From the NCBI RefSeq assembly GCF_012927045.1, contig NZ_JABBFW010000032.1, forward strand, positions 1 through 61,154: DNA of 61,154 nucleotides, read 5' to 3'. Positions 46,837-57,370 of the stretch are shown here, piece after piece (within the stretch, counting starts at the first letter, position 1; every line of letters begins with the position of its first letter). A model generated the notes under the pieces. The model had not been told where the DNA came from. It was given only the letters and a program-made list of their open reading frames with translations, and did not search any database. The translations under genes were made by a program, and so were the position numbers. Source of the stretch: Azohydromonas caseinilytica. Its GTDB lineage: Bacteria > Pseudomonadota > Gammaproteobacteria > Burkholderiales > Burkholderiaceae_C.

Positions 46837-47757
46837 ATGCGCATCACCATCCTGGGCTCCGCCGCGGGCGGGGGCTTTCCGCAGTGGAACTGCAACTGCC
46901 GCAACTGCGCCGGGCTGCGCGCCGGCACGCTGCGCGCCAAGGCGCGCACGCAGTCTTCCATCTTCATCCAGCCCGACGCGGGCGGCGACGGGCTGCTGCT
47001 CAACGCCTCGCCTGACGTCCTCCAGCAGATCAAGGCCACGCCGGCCCTGCAGCCGGGCCGCGCGCTGCGCGACAGCGCCATCGCTGCGGTACTGCTGATC
47101 GACGGCCAGATCGACCACGCCACGGGCCTGTTCATGCTGCGCGAGCGCACCGGCCCCCTGCCGCTGTGGTGCACCGACGCCGTGGCGCAGGACCTCAGCG
47201 AGGGCAACCCGATCCTGCGCGTGCTCACGCACTACTGCGGCGTGGACCGGCACCGCATCCGGCCCGACGGCAGCACTTTCGAGATCCCGGGCCTGGCGCC
47301 GCTGCAGTTCCGCGCCATCGCGCTGTCCAGCAAGGCCGCGCCCTACTCGCCGCACCGCGACGCGCCGGAGCCGGGCGACAACATCGGCCTGTCGGTGACC
47401 GACCCGCGCAGCGGCCGCACCCTGTTCTACGCGCCGGGCCTGGGCGAGATCGACGCCGCCGTCTTCGACGCCATGCACCAGGCCGACGCCGTGATGGTGG
47501 ACGGCACCTTCTGGACCGACGACGAGATGCAGCGCCTGGGCCTAAGCCGCAAGACCGCGCGCGACATCGGCCACCTGGCCCAGAGCGGCCCGGGCGGCAT
47601 GATCGAGTGGCTCGGCCAGCTGCCCGCGACCACGCGCCGCCTGCTCATCCACATCAACAACACCAATCCCATCCTCGACGAGGACTCGCCCGAGCGCGCC
47701 GCGCTCACCCAGGCGGGCATCACCGTGTGCGAGGACGGCATGACCCTGGAGCTGTGA
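46837..47757 (+). CDS. pqqB: PQQ biosynthesis protein PqqB
   Basis: A 306-residue metallo-beta-lactamase-fold protein: [22 protein letters not shown] at the N-terminus (shown to 20 residues or less: [15 protein letters not shown]), [10 protein letters not shown], and [10 protein letters not shown] near the C-terminus. PqqB hydroxylates the tyrosine ring of the cross-linked diamino acid. Second structural gene of the pqq operon. Confidence 0.96.
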   Translation: MRITILGSAAGGGFPQWNCNCRNCAGLRAGTLRAKARTQSSIFIQPDAGGDGLLLNASPDVLQQIKATPALQPGRALRDSAIAAVLLIDGQIDHATGLFMLRERTGPLPLWCTDAVAQDLSEGNPILRVLTHYCGVDRHRIRPDGSTFEIPGLAPLQFRAIALSSKAAPYSPHRDAPEPGDNIGLSVTDPRSGRTLFYAPGLGEIDAAVFDAMHQADAVMVDGTFWTDDEMQRLGLSRKTARDIGHLAQSGPGGMIEWLGQLPATTRRLLIHINNTNPILDEDSPERAALTQAGITVCEDGMTLEL

Positions 47758-47759
47758 CC

Positions 47760-48509
47760 ATGCGAGCCGACATCCTGTATCAAGCCGCCCCCGCCTACGA
47801 CGAGCGCCCGGCCTGGAGCCGCGAGGAGTTCGAAGCGAAGCTGCGCGAGCGCGGCCGCAGCTATCACATCCACCACCCGTTCAACGTCATGCTCAACACG
47901 GGCAAGGCCACGCCCGAGCAGGTGCGCGGCTGGGTGGCGAACCGCTTCTATTACCAGATCGCGATCCCGGTGAAGGACGCCTCGATCATGGCCAACTGCC
48001 CGGACCGCGACATCCGCCGCGGCTGGGTGCAGCGCATCCTGGACCACGACGGGTTCGAGATCGGCGGCATCAAGGACCCGGGCGGCATTGAGGCGTGGCT
48101 GCGCCTGGCGGAAGCCGTGGGCCTGGCGCGCGAGGAGGTGCTGGACCTGCGCCACGTCATCCCGGCACTGCGCTTCGCGGTGGACGCCTACATCAACTTC
48201 GCGCGCAAGGCGCCGTGGCAGGAGGCGGTGTGCTCCTCGCTGACGGAGCTGTTCGCGCCCGAGATCCACAAGCAGCGCCTGGCGACCTGGCCGCAGCACT
48301 ACGGCTGGATCGAGCCCGAGGGGCTGGGCTACTTCCGCAACCGCGTCAGCCAGGCGCGGCGCGACGTGGAACAGGGCCTGGCCGTGACGCTGGACCACTT
48401 CAACACCCGCGCGCTGCAGGAGCGGGCGCTGGAGATCCTGCAGTTCAAGCTCGACATCCTGTGGGCCATGAACGACGCCATGGCGCAGCGCTACGGGGTC
48501 AATGCATGA
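47760..48509 (+). CDS. pqqC: Pyrroloquinoline-quinone synthase PqqC
   Basis: A 249-residue helical cofactorless oxidase catalysing the last step: oxidation and ring closure to PQQ. Seen: [28 protein letters not shown] and [13 protein letters not shown]. The ATG at 47760 lies 2 bases after the pqqB stop; its stop overlaps pqqD by ATGA. Confidence 0.96.
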   Translation: MRADILYQAAPAYDERPAWSREEFEAKLRERGRSYHIHHPFNVMLNTGKATPEQVRGWVANRFYYQIAIPVKDASIMANCPDRDIRRGWVQRILDHDGFEIGGIKDPGGIEAWLRLAEAVGLAREEVLDLRHVIPALRFAVDAYINFARKAPWQEAVCSSLTELFAPEIHKQRLATWPQHYGWIEPEGLGYFRNRVSQARRDVEQGLAVTLDHFNTRALQERALEILQFKLDILWAMNDAMAQRYGVNA

Positions 48510-48787
48510 ACGTCGCGCCCACGCTGGAGACCACGCCGCGCATCGGCCGCGGCTTCAGGCTGCAGTGGGAAGCGGTGCAGGACTGCTTCGTCCTGCTCTA
48601 CCCGGAAGGGATGGTGAAACTCAACCAGAGCGGCGGCGAGATCCTGAAGCGCTGCGACGGCAGCCGCAGCGTGGCGCAGATCGTGGAAGAGCTGGAAGCG
48701 GCCTTCAACGCCCAGGGCCTGCAGGGCGACGTGCTGGCCTTCATGGACATCGCCGGCCGCCAGCGCTGGCTGGAGTGGGACGCCTGA
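48506..48787 (+). CDS. pqqD: PQQ peptide chaperone PqqD
   Basis: A 93-residue winged-helix recognition protein: [21 protein letters not shown] (20-residue window [18 protein letters not shown]), [10 protein letters not shown] and [10 protein letters not shown]. PqqD binds PqqA and presents it to PqqE. Overlaps both neighbours by single bases or ATGA. Confidence 0.95.
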   Translation: MNVAPTLETTPRIGRGFRLQWEAVQDCFVLLYPEGMVKLNQSGGEILKRCDGSRSVAQIVEELEAAFNAQGLQGDVLAFMDIAGRQRWLEWDA

Positions 48788-49950
48788 TGAACGCGCCGAC
48801 CTCCATCGCCGCGGCCGTCGCCCCGCGCCCCGGCCCGCCGCTGTGGCTGCTGGCGGAGGTCACCTACCGCTGCCCGCTGCACTGCGTGTTTTGCTACAAC
48901 CCGGTCGATTTCGCCCGGCACGAGCAGGAGCTCTCCACCGCCGACTGGCTGCGCGTGCTGCGCGAGGGGCGCGAGCTCGGCGCCGTGCAGTGCGGCTTCT
49001 CCGGCGGCGAGCCCCTGCTGCGCGACGACCTGGAAGAGCTCGTGGCCGAGGCGCACCGCCTGGGCTACTACACCAACCTGCTCACGTCCGGCGTGGGCCT
49101 GACGCCGCAGCGCGCCAGGGCGCTCAAGGAGGCGGGGCTGGACCACGTCCAGCTCTCGTTCCAGGACTCGACCAAGGAAGTCAACGACTTCCTCTCCCAC
49201 ACCAAGACCTTCGAGCTGAAGCGCCGCGTCGCCGCGCTGATCAAGGAACAGGGCTGGCCGATGGTGATGAACGTGGTGCTGCACCGCCTCAACATCGACC
49301 ACATCGACCCGATCATCGCCCTGGCCGACGAGCTGGGCGCCGAGTACGTGGAGCTGGCCAACACCCAGTACTACTCCTGGGCCTTCCTCAACCGCGAGCA
49401 GCTGCTGCCCACGCGCGAGCAACTGCAGCGCGCCGAGGCCGTCACCGACGCCTGGCGCGCCAAGCTGGGCGAGCGCATGAAGCTGTTCTTCGTGGCACCG
49501 GACTACCACGAGGGCCGGGCCAAGAAGTGCGTCAACGGCTGGGGAAACATGTTCATCACCGTCACGCCCGACGGCGACGTGCTGCCCTGCCACACGGCCA
49601 AGATGCTGCCGGGCCTGAGCTTCCCCAACGTGCGCGAGAGTTCGCTGCGCGCCGCCTGGTACGACTCCAAGGGCTTCAACCGCTACCGCGGCACCGGCTG
49701 GATGAAGGAACCCTGCGCCAGCTGCGAGCACAAGGAGCAGGACCTGGGCGGCTGCCGCTGCCAGGCCTACCTGATCGCCCGGGACGCCGAGGCCGCCGAC
49801 CCGGTGTGCGCCAAGAGCCCGCACCACCACCTCGTGCAGGAGGCGGTGCAGCGGGTCGAGAGCGGCGCCGCCGCGCCGGTACGCGAGCAGCCGCTGGTGT
49901 TCCGCGATCCGGGGAATTCGCGGCGGCTGAGTGAGGCGCTCAAGGGCTGA
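48787..49950 (+). CDS. pqqE: PqqA peptide cyclase PqqE (radical SAM)
   Basis: A 387-residue radical SAM/SPASM enzyme. The first iron-sulfur cysteines are C29, C33 and C36 in RCPLHCVFCYNP; FSGGEPLLRDD follows, and the SPASM cysteines lie in LPCHTA, PCASCEHK and GGCRCQA. It links E16 and Y20 of PqqA. Starts one base into the pqqD stop (TGATG). Last gene of the cluster; no pqqF protease or PQQ dehydrogenase follows. Confidence 0.97.
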   Translation: MNAPTSIAAAVAPRPGPPLWLLAEVTYRCPLHCVFCYNPVDFARHEQELSTADWLRVLREGRELGAVQCGFSGGEPLLRDDLEELVAEAHRLGYYTNLLTSGVGLTPQRARALKEAGLDHVQLSFQDSTKEVNDFLSHTKTFELKRRVAALIKEQGWPMVMNVVLHRLNIDHIDPIIALADELGAEYVELANTQYYSWAFLNREQLLPTREQLQRAEAVTDAWRAKLGERMKLFFVAPDYHEGRAKKCVNGWGNMFITVTPDGDVLPCHTAKMLPGLSFPNVRESSLRAAWYDSKGFNRYRGTGWMKEPCASCEHKEQDLGGCRCQAYLIARDAEAADPVCAKSPHHHLVQEAVQRVESGAAAPVREQPLVFRDPGNSRRLSEALKG

Positions 49951-50066
49951 ATGCCGGCCGACGGCTTGATTGGTCAGGAAGACCGAGCAATGTGGTCACT
50001 GCATGGGGCCACTTTCCAGTCTTTCTGGACAATCGAGCGCTCTGCCTCATCTAGCACCCAAGAAAA

Positions 50067-50086
50067 ATGCCCGCTGGCGCGGGCAT
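50067..50086 (-). terminator. Rho-independent terminator of the sppA operon
   Basis: ATGCCCGC-TGGC-GCGGGCAT with the minus-strand side followed by TTTTTCTT. It lies 52 bases downstream of the sppA stop and also faces the end of pqqE. Confidence 0.85.
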
Positions 50087-50137
50087 CGTCATTTCCAGGA
50101 TTGAGGCCGGCGTTGAGCGGCCGGCCTCGGTCGCGCT

Positions 50138-51130
50138 TCAGCGCAGCGTCACCGTCGCCTGCAGCGCCCGCACCGCGCCGGCACCGACGGCGGCGCCGAA
50201 GCGCTTGACCAGGCGCTCGGCCACGTTCTCTTTGGGCGTGTAGTCGATCACCTCCTCGGCCTTCACCACCTCGCGCGCGACGTGGTCGAGGTTGCCGAAG
50301 CTGTCCGCCAAGCCCTGCCGCACGGCGTCCTCGCCGTTCCAGAACAGGCCCGAGAAGGTCTGCGGCGTCTCCTTCAGCCGCTCGCCGCGGCCTTCCTTGA
50401 CGACCTTGATGAACTGCTGGTGGATCTCGTCGATCATGGCCTGCGCGTAGGCGCGCTGCTGCGGGTTCTGCGGCGAGAACGGATCGAGCATGCCCTTGTT
50501 CTCGCCCGCGGTGAGCAGCCGCCGCTCGATGCCGAGCTTGTCCATCAGCCCGGTGAAGCCGAAGCCGTCCATGAGCACGCCGATGGAGCCGACCAGGCTG
50601 GCCTTGTCCACGAAGATCTCGTCGGCCGCCACGGCGATGTAGTAGGCGCCGGAGGCGCACATCTCCTCCACCACGGCATAGACCGGCTTCTTGTGGATCA
50701 CCTTGAGGCGGCGGATCTCGTCATTGACGATGCCGGCCTGCACCGGCGAGCCGCCGGGGCTGTTGATGCGCAGCACCACGGCGCGCGCGCCGCTGTCCTC
50801 GAAGGCCGTGCGCAGCGCGGCGACGATGTCCTCGGCGTTGGCCTCGGAGTCCACGGCGATCTCGCCGCGCACCTCGATCAGCGCGGTGTGCGGGCCGCTG
50901 GGCGCGGTCACATGGGTGCGCTGCACCAGCAGCGCCCAGGCCACGGCCAGGAACAGGCCCAGCCAGGCCAGGCGGAAGAAGATGCGCCAGCGCCGCTCGC
51001 TGCGGCGTTCGCGCACGAACTCGCGCGCCACCTGCTCCATCACGGCTTCGTAGCTCGCGCGCGGCGGCTCATCGCGCCGGGGCATGGGCGTGGCGTCCGG
51101 CACATCGCCGGGCCGGGCTTCGTCGTTCAT
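50138..51130 (-). CDS. sppA: Signal peptide peptidase SppA (S49)
   Basis: A 330-residue inner-membrane serine protease with one N-terminal helix (about residues 52-70) and the Ser-Lys dyad S160 in CASGAYYIA and K212 in ENKGMLDPF, 52 residues apart as in bacterial SppA. It degrades leftover signal peptides. Its start overlaps the Rieske gene stop. Confidence 0.92.
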   Translation of the reverse strand: MNDEARPGDVPDATPMPRRDEPPRASYEAVMEQVAREFVRERRSERRWRIFFRLAWLGLFLAVAWALLVQRTHVTAPSGPHTALIEVRGEIAVDSEANAEDIVAALRTAFEDSGARAVVLRINSPGGSPVQAGIVNDEIRRLKVIHKKPVYAVVEEMCASGAYYIAVAADEIFVDKASLVGSIGVLMDGFGFTGLMDKLGIERRLLTAGENKGMLDPFSPQNPQQRAYAQAMIDEIHQQFIKVVKEGRGERLKETPQTFSGLFWNGEDAVRQGLADSFGNLDHVAREVVKAEEVIDYTPKENVAERLVKRFGAAVGAGAVRALQATVTLR

Positions 51131-51549
51131 GGTGGGGAACTTTCAGCAGAAGGTTCAGCCGGCGCGGGCGGCCGGATGTCGGCGCAAGGATACCAATACA
51201 CCTCTGCGCCCCGTTCCTCGACGCGCAGCGGCTTGAGCCGCCCGCGCCCGCAGGGGCCGCCCGCGCAGCGGCCCGTGGCCGGCTCGTAGGCCGCACCGTG
51301 GATCGAGCAAAGAATCCATTCCCGGTCCGCGTCCAGGAACTCGCCCGGCTGCCAGTCCATCTCGACCGGCACATGGGCGCAGCGGTTGATGTAGGCCACC
51401 ACCCGCCCCTCGAAGCGCAGCGCGAAGGCGCGCGCGGGCTGGCCCCACAGCAGCACGTCGAACACCAGCGCGCGGCCCTTCTCGGCCAGCTCCTCGCCGG
51501 CGCACAGGCGCAGCGCCTGGGTAGCGGTGGCCGGCGTCAGATCAGGCAT
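51127..51549 (-). CDS. Rieske [2Fe-2S] protein
   Basis: A 140-residue soluble protein with C57-A-H59 and C81-SI-H84 cluster ligands in RCAHVPV and CSIHGAAY. A second pair of cysteines (C95, C100) lies in GRCAGGPC. It has the size of stand-alone Rieske ferredoxins found with HAD and SppA genes in Burkholderiales; the partner enzyme is unknown. Overlaps the HAD stop by 8 bases. Confidence 0.88.
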   Translation of the reverse strand: MPDLTPATATQALRLCAGEELAEKGRALVFDVLLWGQPARAFALRFEGRVVAYINRCAHVPVEMDWQPGEFLDADREWILCSIHGAAYEPATGRCAGGPCGRGRLKPLRVEERGAEVYWYPCADIRPPAPAEPSAESSPP

Positions 51550-52204
51550 GGTCCTGCAGCCACTGGTGCAGCTCGGCCGTGGAGTGCAGGACCGCCAGCG
51601 GCGCATAGGGCCCGAAGGCTTCGTGCGCATGCGCGCCGTAGCTCACGGCCAGGCTGGGCGTGCCGGCATTGAGGGCCAGCTGCAAGTCGTGCGTGGTGTC
51701 GCCGATCATCAGCGTGCGCTCCGCGTCGGCGCCGAACTCGCGCATCAGCTCCAGCAGCATGCGCGGATCGGGTTTGGAGGCCGTCTCGTCAGCGGTGCGG
51801 GTGCCGTCGAAGATCCCCGCCAGCTGCGAATGCGCCAGCGCCTCGTCCAGCCCGCGGCGCGCCTTGCCGGTGGCCACGGCCAGCCAGTGGTGCCGGGCTT
51901 TCAACATCTGCAGCATCTCCAGCGTGCCCTTGAACAGGCTAAATTCATGCTGCCGCGCGAAGTAGTGATGCCGGTAGCGCTGCGCCAGCTCGGGGTAGTG
52001 GGCGGCTGGCAGCCCCGGCACGGCCTGGCGCAGCGCGTCCTGCAGGCCCAGGCCGATGACGAAGGCCGCGGCCTCGTCGGAGGGCACCGGCGCGTGCAGG
52101 TCGGCGCAGGCGTCCTGGATGCAGCGCACGATCAGCGCGGTGGAGTCGAACAGCGTGCCGTCCCAGTCGAAGACGATGAGGTCGAAGCGTCGGGGCAGAG
52201 TCAT
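51542..52204 (-). CDS. HAD family phosphatase (Gph-like)
   Basis: A 220-residue hydrolase: D13-x-D15 in FDWDGTLFDST, the motif II threonine in VATGKARRGL, SKPDP and the motif IV GDTTHDLQLA. Relatives act on phosphoglycolate or similar small phosphates. Middle gene of the rluC-HAD-Rieske-sppA operon. Confidence 0.88.
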   Translation of the reverse strand: MTLPRRFDLIVFDWDGTLFDSTALIVRCIQDACADLHAPVPSDEAAAFVIGLGLQDALRQAVPGLPAAHYPELAQRYRHHYFARQHEFSLFKGTLEMLQMLKARHHWLAVATGKARRGLDEALAHSQLAGIFDGTRTADETASKPDPRMLLELMREFGADAERTLMIGDTTHDLQLALNAGTPSLAVSYGAHAHEAFGPYAPLAVLHSTAELHQWLQDHA

Positions 52205-52255
52205 GAAAGGTGTGTAAAGCAGGGATCGGGCCGCGGCGGCGCGGCCCGGGGACAG

Positions 52256-53269
52256 TCACAGGTGTTCCAGCAGCCGGGCGCAGTCCTCGGGCAGCGGGGC
52301 TTCGAGCTCGATGCGCTGCCCGGTGGCCGGGTGGTCGAAGGCCAGGCGCCGCGCGTGCAGGAACATGCGCTCGAAGCGCAGCCCGGGCACCTGCTCGCCG
52401 CGCGCCAGGGCGCGGTTCAGGGCGAAGTCGCCGTACTTGTCGTCGCCGGCGATGGGGCAGCCCTCGTTGGCCAGGTGCACGCGGATCTGGTGCGTGCGCC
52501 CGGTCTTGATGGTCACGTCCAGCAGGGTGAACTTCTCGAAGCGCTGCACCACGCGCACCAGCGAGATGGAGCGGCGTCCGTCGGCATGGTCGGCGGCCAC
52601 GGCGCGCACGCGGCGCTCGCCGGCGGCGTCCAGGTACTTGTGAAGCGCCACGTCGATGACCTTCTTGTTCTCGGGCCAGGCCCCGGTCACCAGCGCGGCG
52701 TAGGTCTTGCCGGTGTCGCGGGCGCGGAACTGGTCCTGCAGCGAGGTCAGCGCGCTTCGCTTCTTGGCGATGAGCAGCAGGCCGGAGGTTTCCTTGTCGA
52801 GGCGGTGCACCAGCTCCAGGAATTTCGCCTGCGGGCGCGCGCGGCGCAGTTGCTCGATCACGCCGAAGCTCACGCCGGAGCCACCGTGCACGGCCACGCC
52901 GGCGGGCTTGTCGATCACCAGCAGGTGCTCGTCCTCGTACAGCAGCGGGAACTCGCGCGCGGGCACCGGCGGCGCGGCCGTGGGCGCGGGCAGGCGCACC
53001 GGCGGCACGCGCACCTCGTCGCCGATTTCGAGCCGGGTGTCGGCGCTGGCGCGGCCCTTGTTGATGCGCACCTCGCCGGAGCGGATGACGCGATAGACGT
53101 GCGTCTTGGGCACGCCCTTGAGCACGCGCAACAGGAAATTGTCCAGGCGCTGGCCCTGCGAACCCTCGTCCACCGTGAGGCGCTGCACGGCCGGCGCGGG
53201 CGCGGCGACCGGGGTCTTGACAAGCGGCTGCGCCGCGTCGGAATTGGCGCCTATAATGCGTCGGCCCAT
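52256..53269 (-). CDS. rluC: 23S rRNA pseudouridine synthase RluC
   Basis: A 337-residue pseudouridine synthase: S4 RNA-binding domain (about residues 38-95) and catalytic D158 in HRLDKETSG. TGRTHQIRVH is the second conserved motif. RluC modifies 23S positions 955, 2504 and 2580 in E. coli. It is divergent from rne, the conserved arrangement in proteobacteria. Confidence 0.94.
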   Translation of the reverse strand: MGRRIIGANSDAAQPLVKTPVAAPAPAVQRLTVDEGSQGQRLDNFLLRVLKGVPKTHVYRVIRSGEVRINKGRASADTRLEIGDEVRVPPVRLPAPTAAPPVPAREFPLLYEDEHLLVIDKPAGVAVHGGSGVSFGVIEQLRRARPQAKFLELVHRLDKETSGLLLIAKKRSALTSLQDQFRARDTGKTYAALVTGAWPENKKVIDVALHKYLDAAGERRVRAVAADHADGRRSISLVRVVQRFEKFTLLDVTIKTGRTHQIRVHLANEGCPIAGDDKYGDFALNRALARGEQVPGLRFERMFLHARRLAFDHPATGQRIELEAPLPEDCARLLEHL

Positions 53270-53810
53270 GTGTGTTGTAAGTGCTTGATTTTCCAGAGTT
53301 TAGCGGCACGGCAACATGCACCGGCTGCGCGCAAGCGCAAAACCCGGTGATGCAACGCGGTCGCCCGGCGGCGGGCCCGGTCCCCAAGTGACCCGGCAGT
53401 CGGCCCAGCGCAGCGGAAGAGACACCGTAGAAGAAGCCCCCCTGTTGCAGGGACCGAACAAGGTTTTCAAGGGCGCGAGGCTGCTATCGGCCTCGCCCCA
53501 GCGTCCAGTGACCGTGCGCAAGTTGCCGCCGACTCCCCTCAAACTGCCCGCCCAGCGACCCCGGCATGCCGGCGTGGTCGCCGCCGGCATGCCTGCCGCC
53601 AGCGGCGACGGGCCACGGAGCAGCGTCTTCAGTGCTTGTATTGCTGTGTCGCGTGCAGCCTCGCTGCCGTGCCGAGCATTGGCTTGACGGCGGCCCCGGG
53701 CGATTCCTGACCGACGCTTCTTCCACGTTCTCTCGTGCATCGGACAGCCGCCTGTGGAGGACACGGGCGGCGCCAGAGAGAGGCGGCCTCGCGAGGCCGC
53801 AGGAGTGCAC
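53270..53810 (+). promoter_or_regulatory. Long structured leader of rne
   Basis: A 541-base region without convincing genes between divergent rluC and rne. A consensus TATAAT at 53252-53257 could start an about 540-base leader. Perfect hairpins occur at 53475-53496 (7-base stem), 53563-53593 (12-base stem, GGCATGCCGGCG) and 53783-53800. RNase E is autoregulated through its 5' leader in E. coli, and this layout fits that. Confidence 0.6.
53783..53800 (+). promoter_or_regulatory. Palindrome abutting the rne ribosome binding site
   Basis: GCGGCCTCGCGAGGCCGC is a perfect 18-base palindrome directly before AGGAG (53801-53805) and 10 bases before the start codon. Folding would crowd the ribosome site. 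Confidence 0.6.
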
Positions 53811-56800
53811 ATGAAGCGCATGCTGATCAATGCCACGCAGCCCGAAGAGCGGCGGCTGGCCATCGTCGACGGCCAGAAACTGCTCGACTTCGAAACCGAG
53901 ATCGAAGGGCGCGAGCAGCGCAAGGGCAACATCTACAAGGCCGTCGTCACCCGCGTCGAACCTTCGCTGGAGGCCTGCTTCGTCGATTACGGCGAGGACC
54001 GCCACGGCTTTCTGCCCTTCAAGGAAATCTCGCGCCAGTACTTCAAGGAAGGCGCCGAGGTCAAGAACGCGAGGATCAGCGACGTCATCCGCGAGGGCCA
54101 GGAGCTGCTGGTGCAGGTGGAAAAGGAAGAGCGCGGCAACAAGGGCGCGGCGCTGACCACCTTCATCAGCCTGGCCGGGCGCTACCTGGTGCTCATGCCC
54201 AACAACCCGCGCGGCGGCGGCGTGAGCCGGCGCATCGAGGGCGAGGACCGCGAAGAGCTCAAGGAGGCGATGGATCAGCTCGAATACCCCAAGGGGATGA
54301 GCCTGATCGCCCGCACCGCCGGCATCGGCCGCTCCGCGGCCGAGCTGCAGTGGGACCTCAACTACATGCTCAAGCTCTGGAGCGCCGTGGACGGCGCCGC
54401 CCAGGCCGGCAAGGGCGCCTTCCTGATCTACCAGGAGAGCTCGCTCGTCATTCGCGCCATCCGCGACTACTTCACCTCGGACGTCGGCGAGATCCTGATC
54501 GACACCGACGACATCTTCGAGCAGGCCCAGCAGTTCATGAACCACGTGATGCCCGAGATGGCACCGCGTGTGAAGCGCTACCGCGATGACGCGCCGCTGT
54601 TCAGCCGCTTCCAGATCGAGCACCAGATCGAGACGGCCTTCGCCCGCACGGTGAACCTGCCCTCGGGCGGCGCCATCGTCATCGACCACACCGAGGCGCT
54701 GGTGTCCATCGACGTCAACTCCGCGCGCGCCACGCGCGGCGGCGACATCGAGGAGACCGCCAGCCGCACCAACCTCGAAGCCGCCGACGAGATCGCGCGC
54801 CAGATGCGGCTGCGCGACCTGGGCGGCCTGATCGTGGTGGACTTCATCGACATGGAGGAGTCCAAGAACCGCCGCGAGGTCGAACAGCGCCTGCGCGACG
54901 CGCTGCGCCAGGACCGTGCCCGCGTGCAGTTCAGCTCAATCTCCAAGTTCGGCCTGCTGGAGCTCTCGCGCCAGCGCCTGCGCCCGGCCCTGAGCGAGGG
55001 CAGCCACATCACCTGCCCGCGCTGCAACGGCACGGGCCACATCCGCGACACCGAGTCCTCCGCGCTGCAGATCCTGCGCATGGTCCAGGAGGAGTCGATG
55101 AAGGAGAACACCGCCGCCGTGCACGTGCAGGTGCCGGTGGAGGTGACGAGCTTCCTGCTCAACGAGAAGCGCACCGAGATCACCAAGATCGAGCTCAAGC
55201 AGCGCGTGACGGTGCTGCTGGTGCCCAACAAGCACCTGGAGACGCCCAACTACAAGCTGGAGCGGCTGCGCCACGACGATCCGCGCCTGGAGAACCTGCA
55301 GGCCAGCTACACGATGATCGAGGAGCCCGACGACGAGGTCGGGATCACGCGCCGCGAGAAGACCAAGCCCAAGCAGGAGCCTGTGATCAAGGGCATCCTG
55401 CCCGAGACGCCCGCCCCTGTCGCGCCGCCCAAGCCGGCCCCCGCGCCCGCCCCGGTGGTAGCGCCGGCCCCGGCCCCCGCGCCGGTGGCAGCGCCGGCCG
55501 CGCAGCCCGCGGGCGGCGGCTTCTTCGGCTGGGTCAAGCGCCTGTTCGGCGTGGAGGCCGCCGCGCCGGTACCGGCGGCTGCCGTTGCCACGCCGATCGT
55601 GGCCGCGCCGCAGGATGGCTTCCCCTTCCCCGAGGCCCGCGACAGCCGCCGCCGCGAGCGCGGCGAGCGTTCGGAGCGTGGTGAGCGTGGTGAGCGCGGC
55701 GAGCGCAACGGCCGCCGCGACGGTGGCCGCGGCCGCTACGAGGAACGCCGCAACGGCGAAGCGCGCGAGAGCCGCGGTGGCGAAGGCCGCGAAGCCCGCC
55801 ACGGCGAGCGTGAGCGTGGCCGCCGCGCCGAGCCCTTCGAGGCCTTCAACGGCTACGAGGAGCGTGCCGAGCGTGCGCCGCGCGCCGAGCGCAGCGAGCG
55901 CGCGGAACGGGGTGAGCGCCATGAGCGCGCCGAGCGGCCGGAGCGCACGGAGCGTCCCGAACGTGCCGACCGTGCGGAGCGCGCCGACCGGGGTGAGCGC
56001 CTGGAACGGGCCGAGCGCAGCGAGCGGGCGGAACGTCCTGAGCGCGCGGAGCGTCCCGAGCGTGCCGAGCGCCCGGAACGCGTCGAGCGGGCGGACCGGG
56101 CCGAGCGCCTGGAGCGCGCCGAACGCCCGGAACGCGAGGAGCGCAGCGAGCGTGCGGAGCGCGGTGAGCGCTTCGAGCGGGCCGAGCGTCCGGAACGTGA
56201 GGAGCGTGCCGAGCGCCGCGCCCCGCGTGCCGAGCCGGTGCGTCCGCAGCCCCCGCTGGAAGAGCCGGCCGTCGAGACCGAGCTGACGGCGGGCACGCCG
56301 GAGCTGCCGGTCGCCGAGGAGCTGGACCTGGACGCCCAGGCCGAGCAGGGCCGTCGCCGTCGCCGCCGCCGTGGTGGCCGGGATCGCGACGAGCTGCGTC
56401 CCGAAGGCGAAGGCGCCGACGCCGTGGCTGAAGCCGTGGCCGCCGAAGGTGCCGAGGTGACGGGCGACACCGCCGTCGCCGAGCCGGTGGAAGCCGAGAA
56501 GGCCGAGGCGCTGGAAGCCGTGCCGGCCGCGGAGGAAACCGGCGAGGCCGACACCCGCCGCCGTCGCCGTCCGCGCCGCGAGCGCGAGCCGGCCCTCGAA
56601 GCCGTCGCCGCACCTGAAGGGGTCGTGTCCGCGCCGACGGAGGCGGCCGAAACCGCCGCGCCGGTGACGGAAGCCGCTGCCGAGGAAGCACCGCAACCCG
56701 TGGCCGAGGCTCCGGTGCAGGCCGAGCAGCCCGTGGAGGCCGCCGAGGCGGCTCCGGTGGTCGAGGAGCCCGCGGCGCAGCCCGTGGCCGAGCCGGCCCC

Positions 56801-57050
56801 GGCACGCTTCGAGCTGCCCTTGGGCGATCTGCAGGCGCTGGCCGAGTCGGCCGGGCTGCAGTGGGTGCACTCCGACACCGACAAGGTGCGCGCCGCCCAG
56901 GAGGCCATTGCCGCCGAGCCCAAGCCGGTGCACGTGCCGCGCGTGATCAAGCCGGTGGTGCTGGTGGACGAAGGCCCGCTGGTGCTGGTGGAGACGCGCA
57001 AGGACCTCACGCAGGTGCGCTTGCCCTTCGAGGTCGAAGCGGTGCAGTGA
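53811..57050 (+). CDS. rne: Ribonuclease E
   Basis: A 1079-residue endoribonuclease organising mRNA decay and rRNA processing. The S1 domain (about residues 35-120) precedes the catalytic Mg site D301 ([13 protein letters not shown]) and D344 (VVDFID), and the Zn-link cysteines C402 and C405 (CPRCNGTG). [10 protein letters not shown] at about residue 571 looks like the amphipathic membrane-anchoring helix. The rest is disordered: Glu-Arg repeats (about 620-805), [11 protein letters not shown]-binding patches, Ala/Glu-rich linker, and a conserved short C-terminal motif. ATG at 53811 with AGGAG. Confidence 0.97.
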   Translation: MKRMLINATQPEERRLAIVDGQKLLDFETEIEGREQRKGNIYKAVVTRVEPSLEACFVDYGEDRHGFLPFKEISRQYFKEGAEVKNARISDVIREGQELLVQVEKEERGNKGAALTTFISLAGRYLVLMPNNPRGGGVSRRIEGEDREELKEAMDQLEYPKGMSLIARTAGIGRSAAELQWDLNYMLKLWSAVDGAAQAGKGAFLIYQESSLVIRAIRDYFTSDVGEILIDTDDIFEQAQQFMNHVMPEMAPRVKRYRDDAPLFSRFQIEHQIETAFARTVNLPSGGAIVIDHTEALVSIDVNSARATRGGDIEETASRTNLEAADEIARQMRLRDLGGLIVVDFIDMEESKNRREVEQRLRDALRQDRARVQFSSISKFGLLELSRQRLRPALSEGSHITCPRCNGTGHIRDTESSALQILRMVQEESMKENTAAVHVQVPVEVTSFLLNEKRTEITKIELKQRVTVLLVPNKHLETPNYKLERLRHDDPRLENLQASYTMIEEPDDEVGITRREKTKPKQEPVIKGILPETPAPVAPPKPAPAPAPVVAPAPAPAPVAAPAAQPAGGGFFGWVKRLFGVEAAAPVPAAAVATPIVAAPQDGFPFPEARDSRRRERGERSERGERGERGERNGRRDGGRGRYEERRNGEARESRGGEGREARHGERERGRRAEPFEAFNGYEERAERAPRAERSERAERGERHERAERPERTERPERADRAERADRGERLERAERSERAERPERAERPERAERPERVERADRAERLERAERPEREERSERAERGERFERAERPEREERAERRAPRAEPVRPQPPLEEPAVETELTAGTPELPVAEELDLDAQAEQGRRRRRRRGGRDRDELRPEGEGADAVAEAVAAEGAEVTGDTAVAEPVEAEKAEALEAVPAAEETGEADTRRRRRPRREREPALEAVAAPEGVVSAPTEAAETAAPVTEAAAEEAPQPVAEAPVQAEQPVEAAEAAPVVEEPAAQPVAEPAPARFELPLGDLQALAESAGLQWVHSDTDKVRAAQEAIAAEPKPVHVPRVIKPVVLVDEGPLVLVETRKDLTQVRLPFEVEAVQ
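55660..56222 (+). repeat. Glu-Arg tandem repeat region in rne
   Basis: GAGCG-based degenerate repeats encode runs of ER, AER and PER units, a low-complexity arginine-glutamate scaffold for RNA or partner binding. Confidence 0.8.
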
Positions 57051-57107
57051 CGCGAAGCCCTGTGCCGTGCCGCGGCGCAGGGCTGGACCCGACGGACCGA
57101 CAACGAC

Positions 57108-57139
57108 ACGCCGCCGGAGGCTCGCCCCGGCGGCGTTTT
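57108..57139 (+). terminator. Rho-independent terminator of rne
   Basis: ACGCCGCCGG and CCGGCGGCGT form a 10-base stem around a 9-base loop, followed by TTTT, 58 bases after the rne stop. Confidence 0.85.
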
Positions 57140-57370
57140 CACATCCGGCCGGCGCCGCTTGCGCCCGGTTGAGCGGCCGCCGGCTCGGGCCCTGCGCGCC
57201 GCTCCGGCAGCGACGCCGACCGAGGCACGGGTGCTCAGCCCTCCACCGCCCGCGCCGCGGAAGGCACAAACTCTCCGGTGGGAGCTCGCCGCCCGAAGCC
57301 CTTCGTCTGCGTGCGGATCGGCGAGGTCGCGCGGCGGGGCTGTGCACTGGAGACACGAAAGGGGCGGCCC
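57140..57370. other. Gap between rne terminator and the SIR2/TIR operon
   Basis: A 231-base GC-rich stretch presumed to hold the promoter of the two-gene operon. I see no clear -10/-35 pair, repeat or small gene. Confidence 0.4.

Noticed and set aside
53217-53257. Sigma-70 promoter TTGACA/TATAAT for rne
   Set aside because: Spacing between the two boxes is 29 bases, far from 17, so only the TATAAT is kept as a tentative -10.
55660-56222. Possible CRISPR or minisatellite in rne
   Set aside because: Degenerate GAGCG repeats within an intact coding frame.
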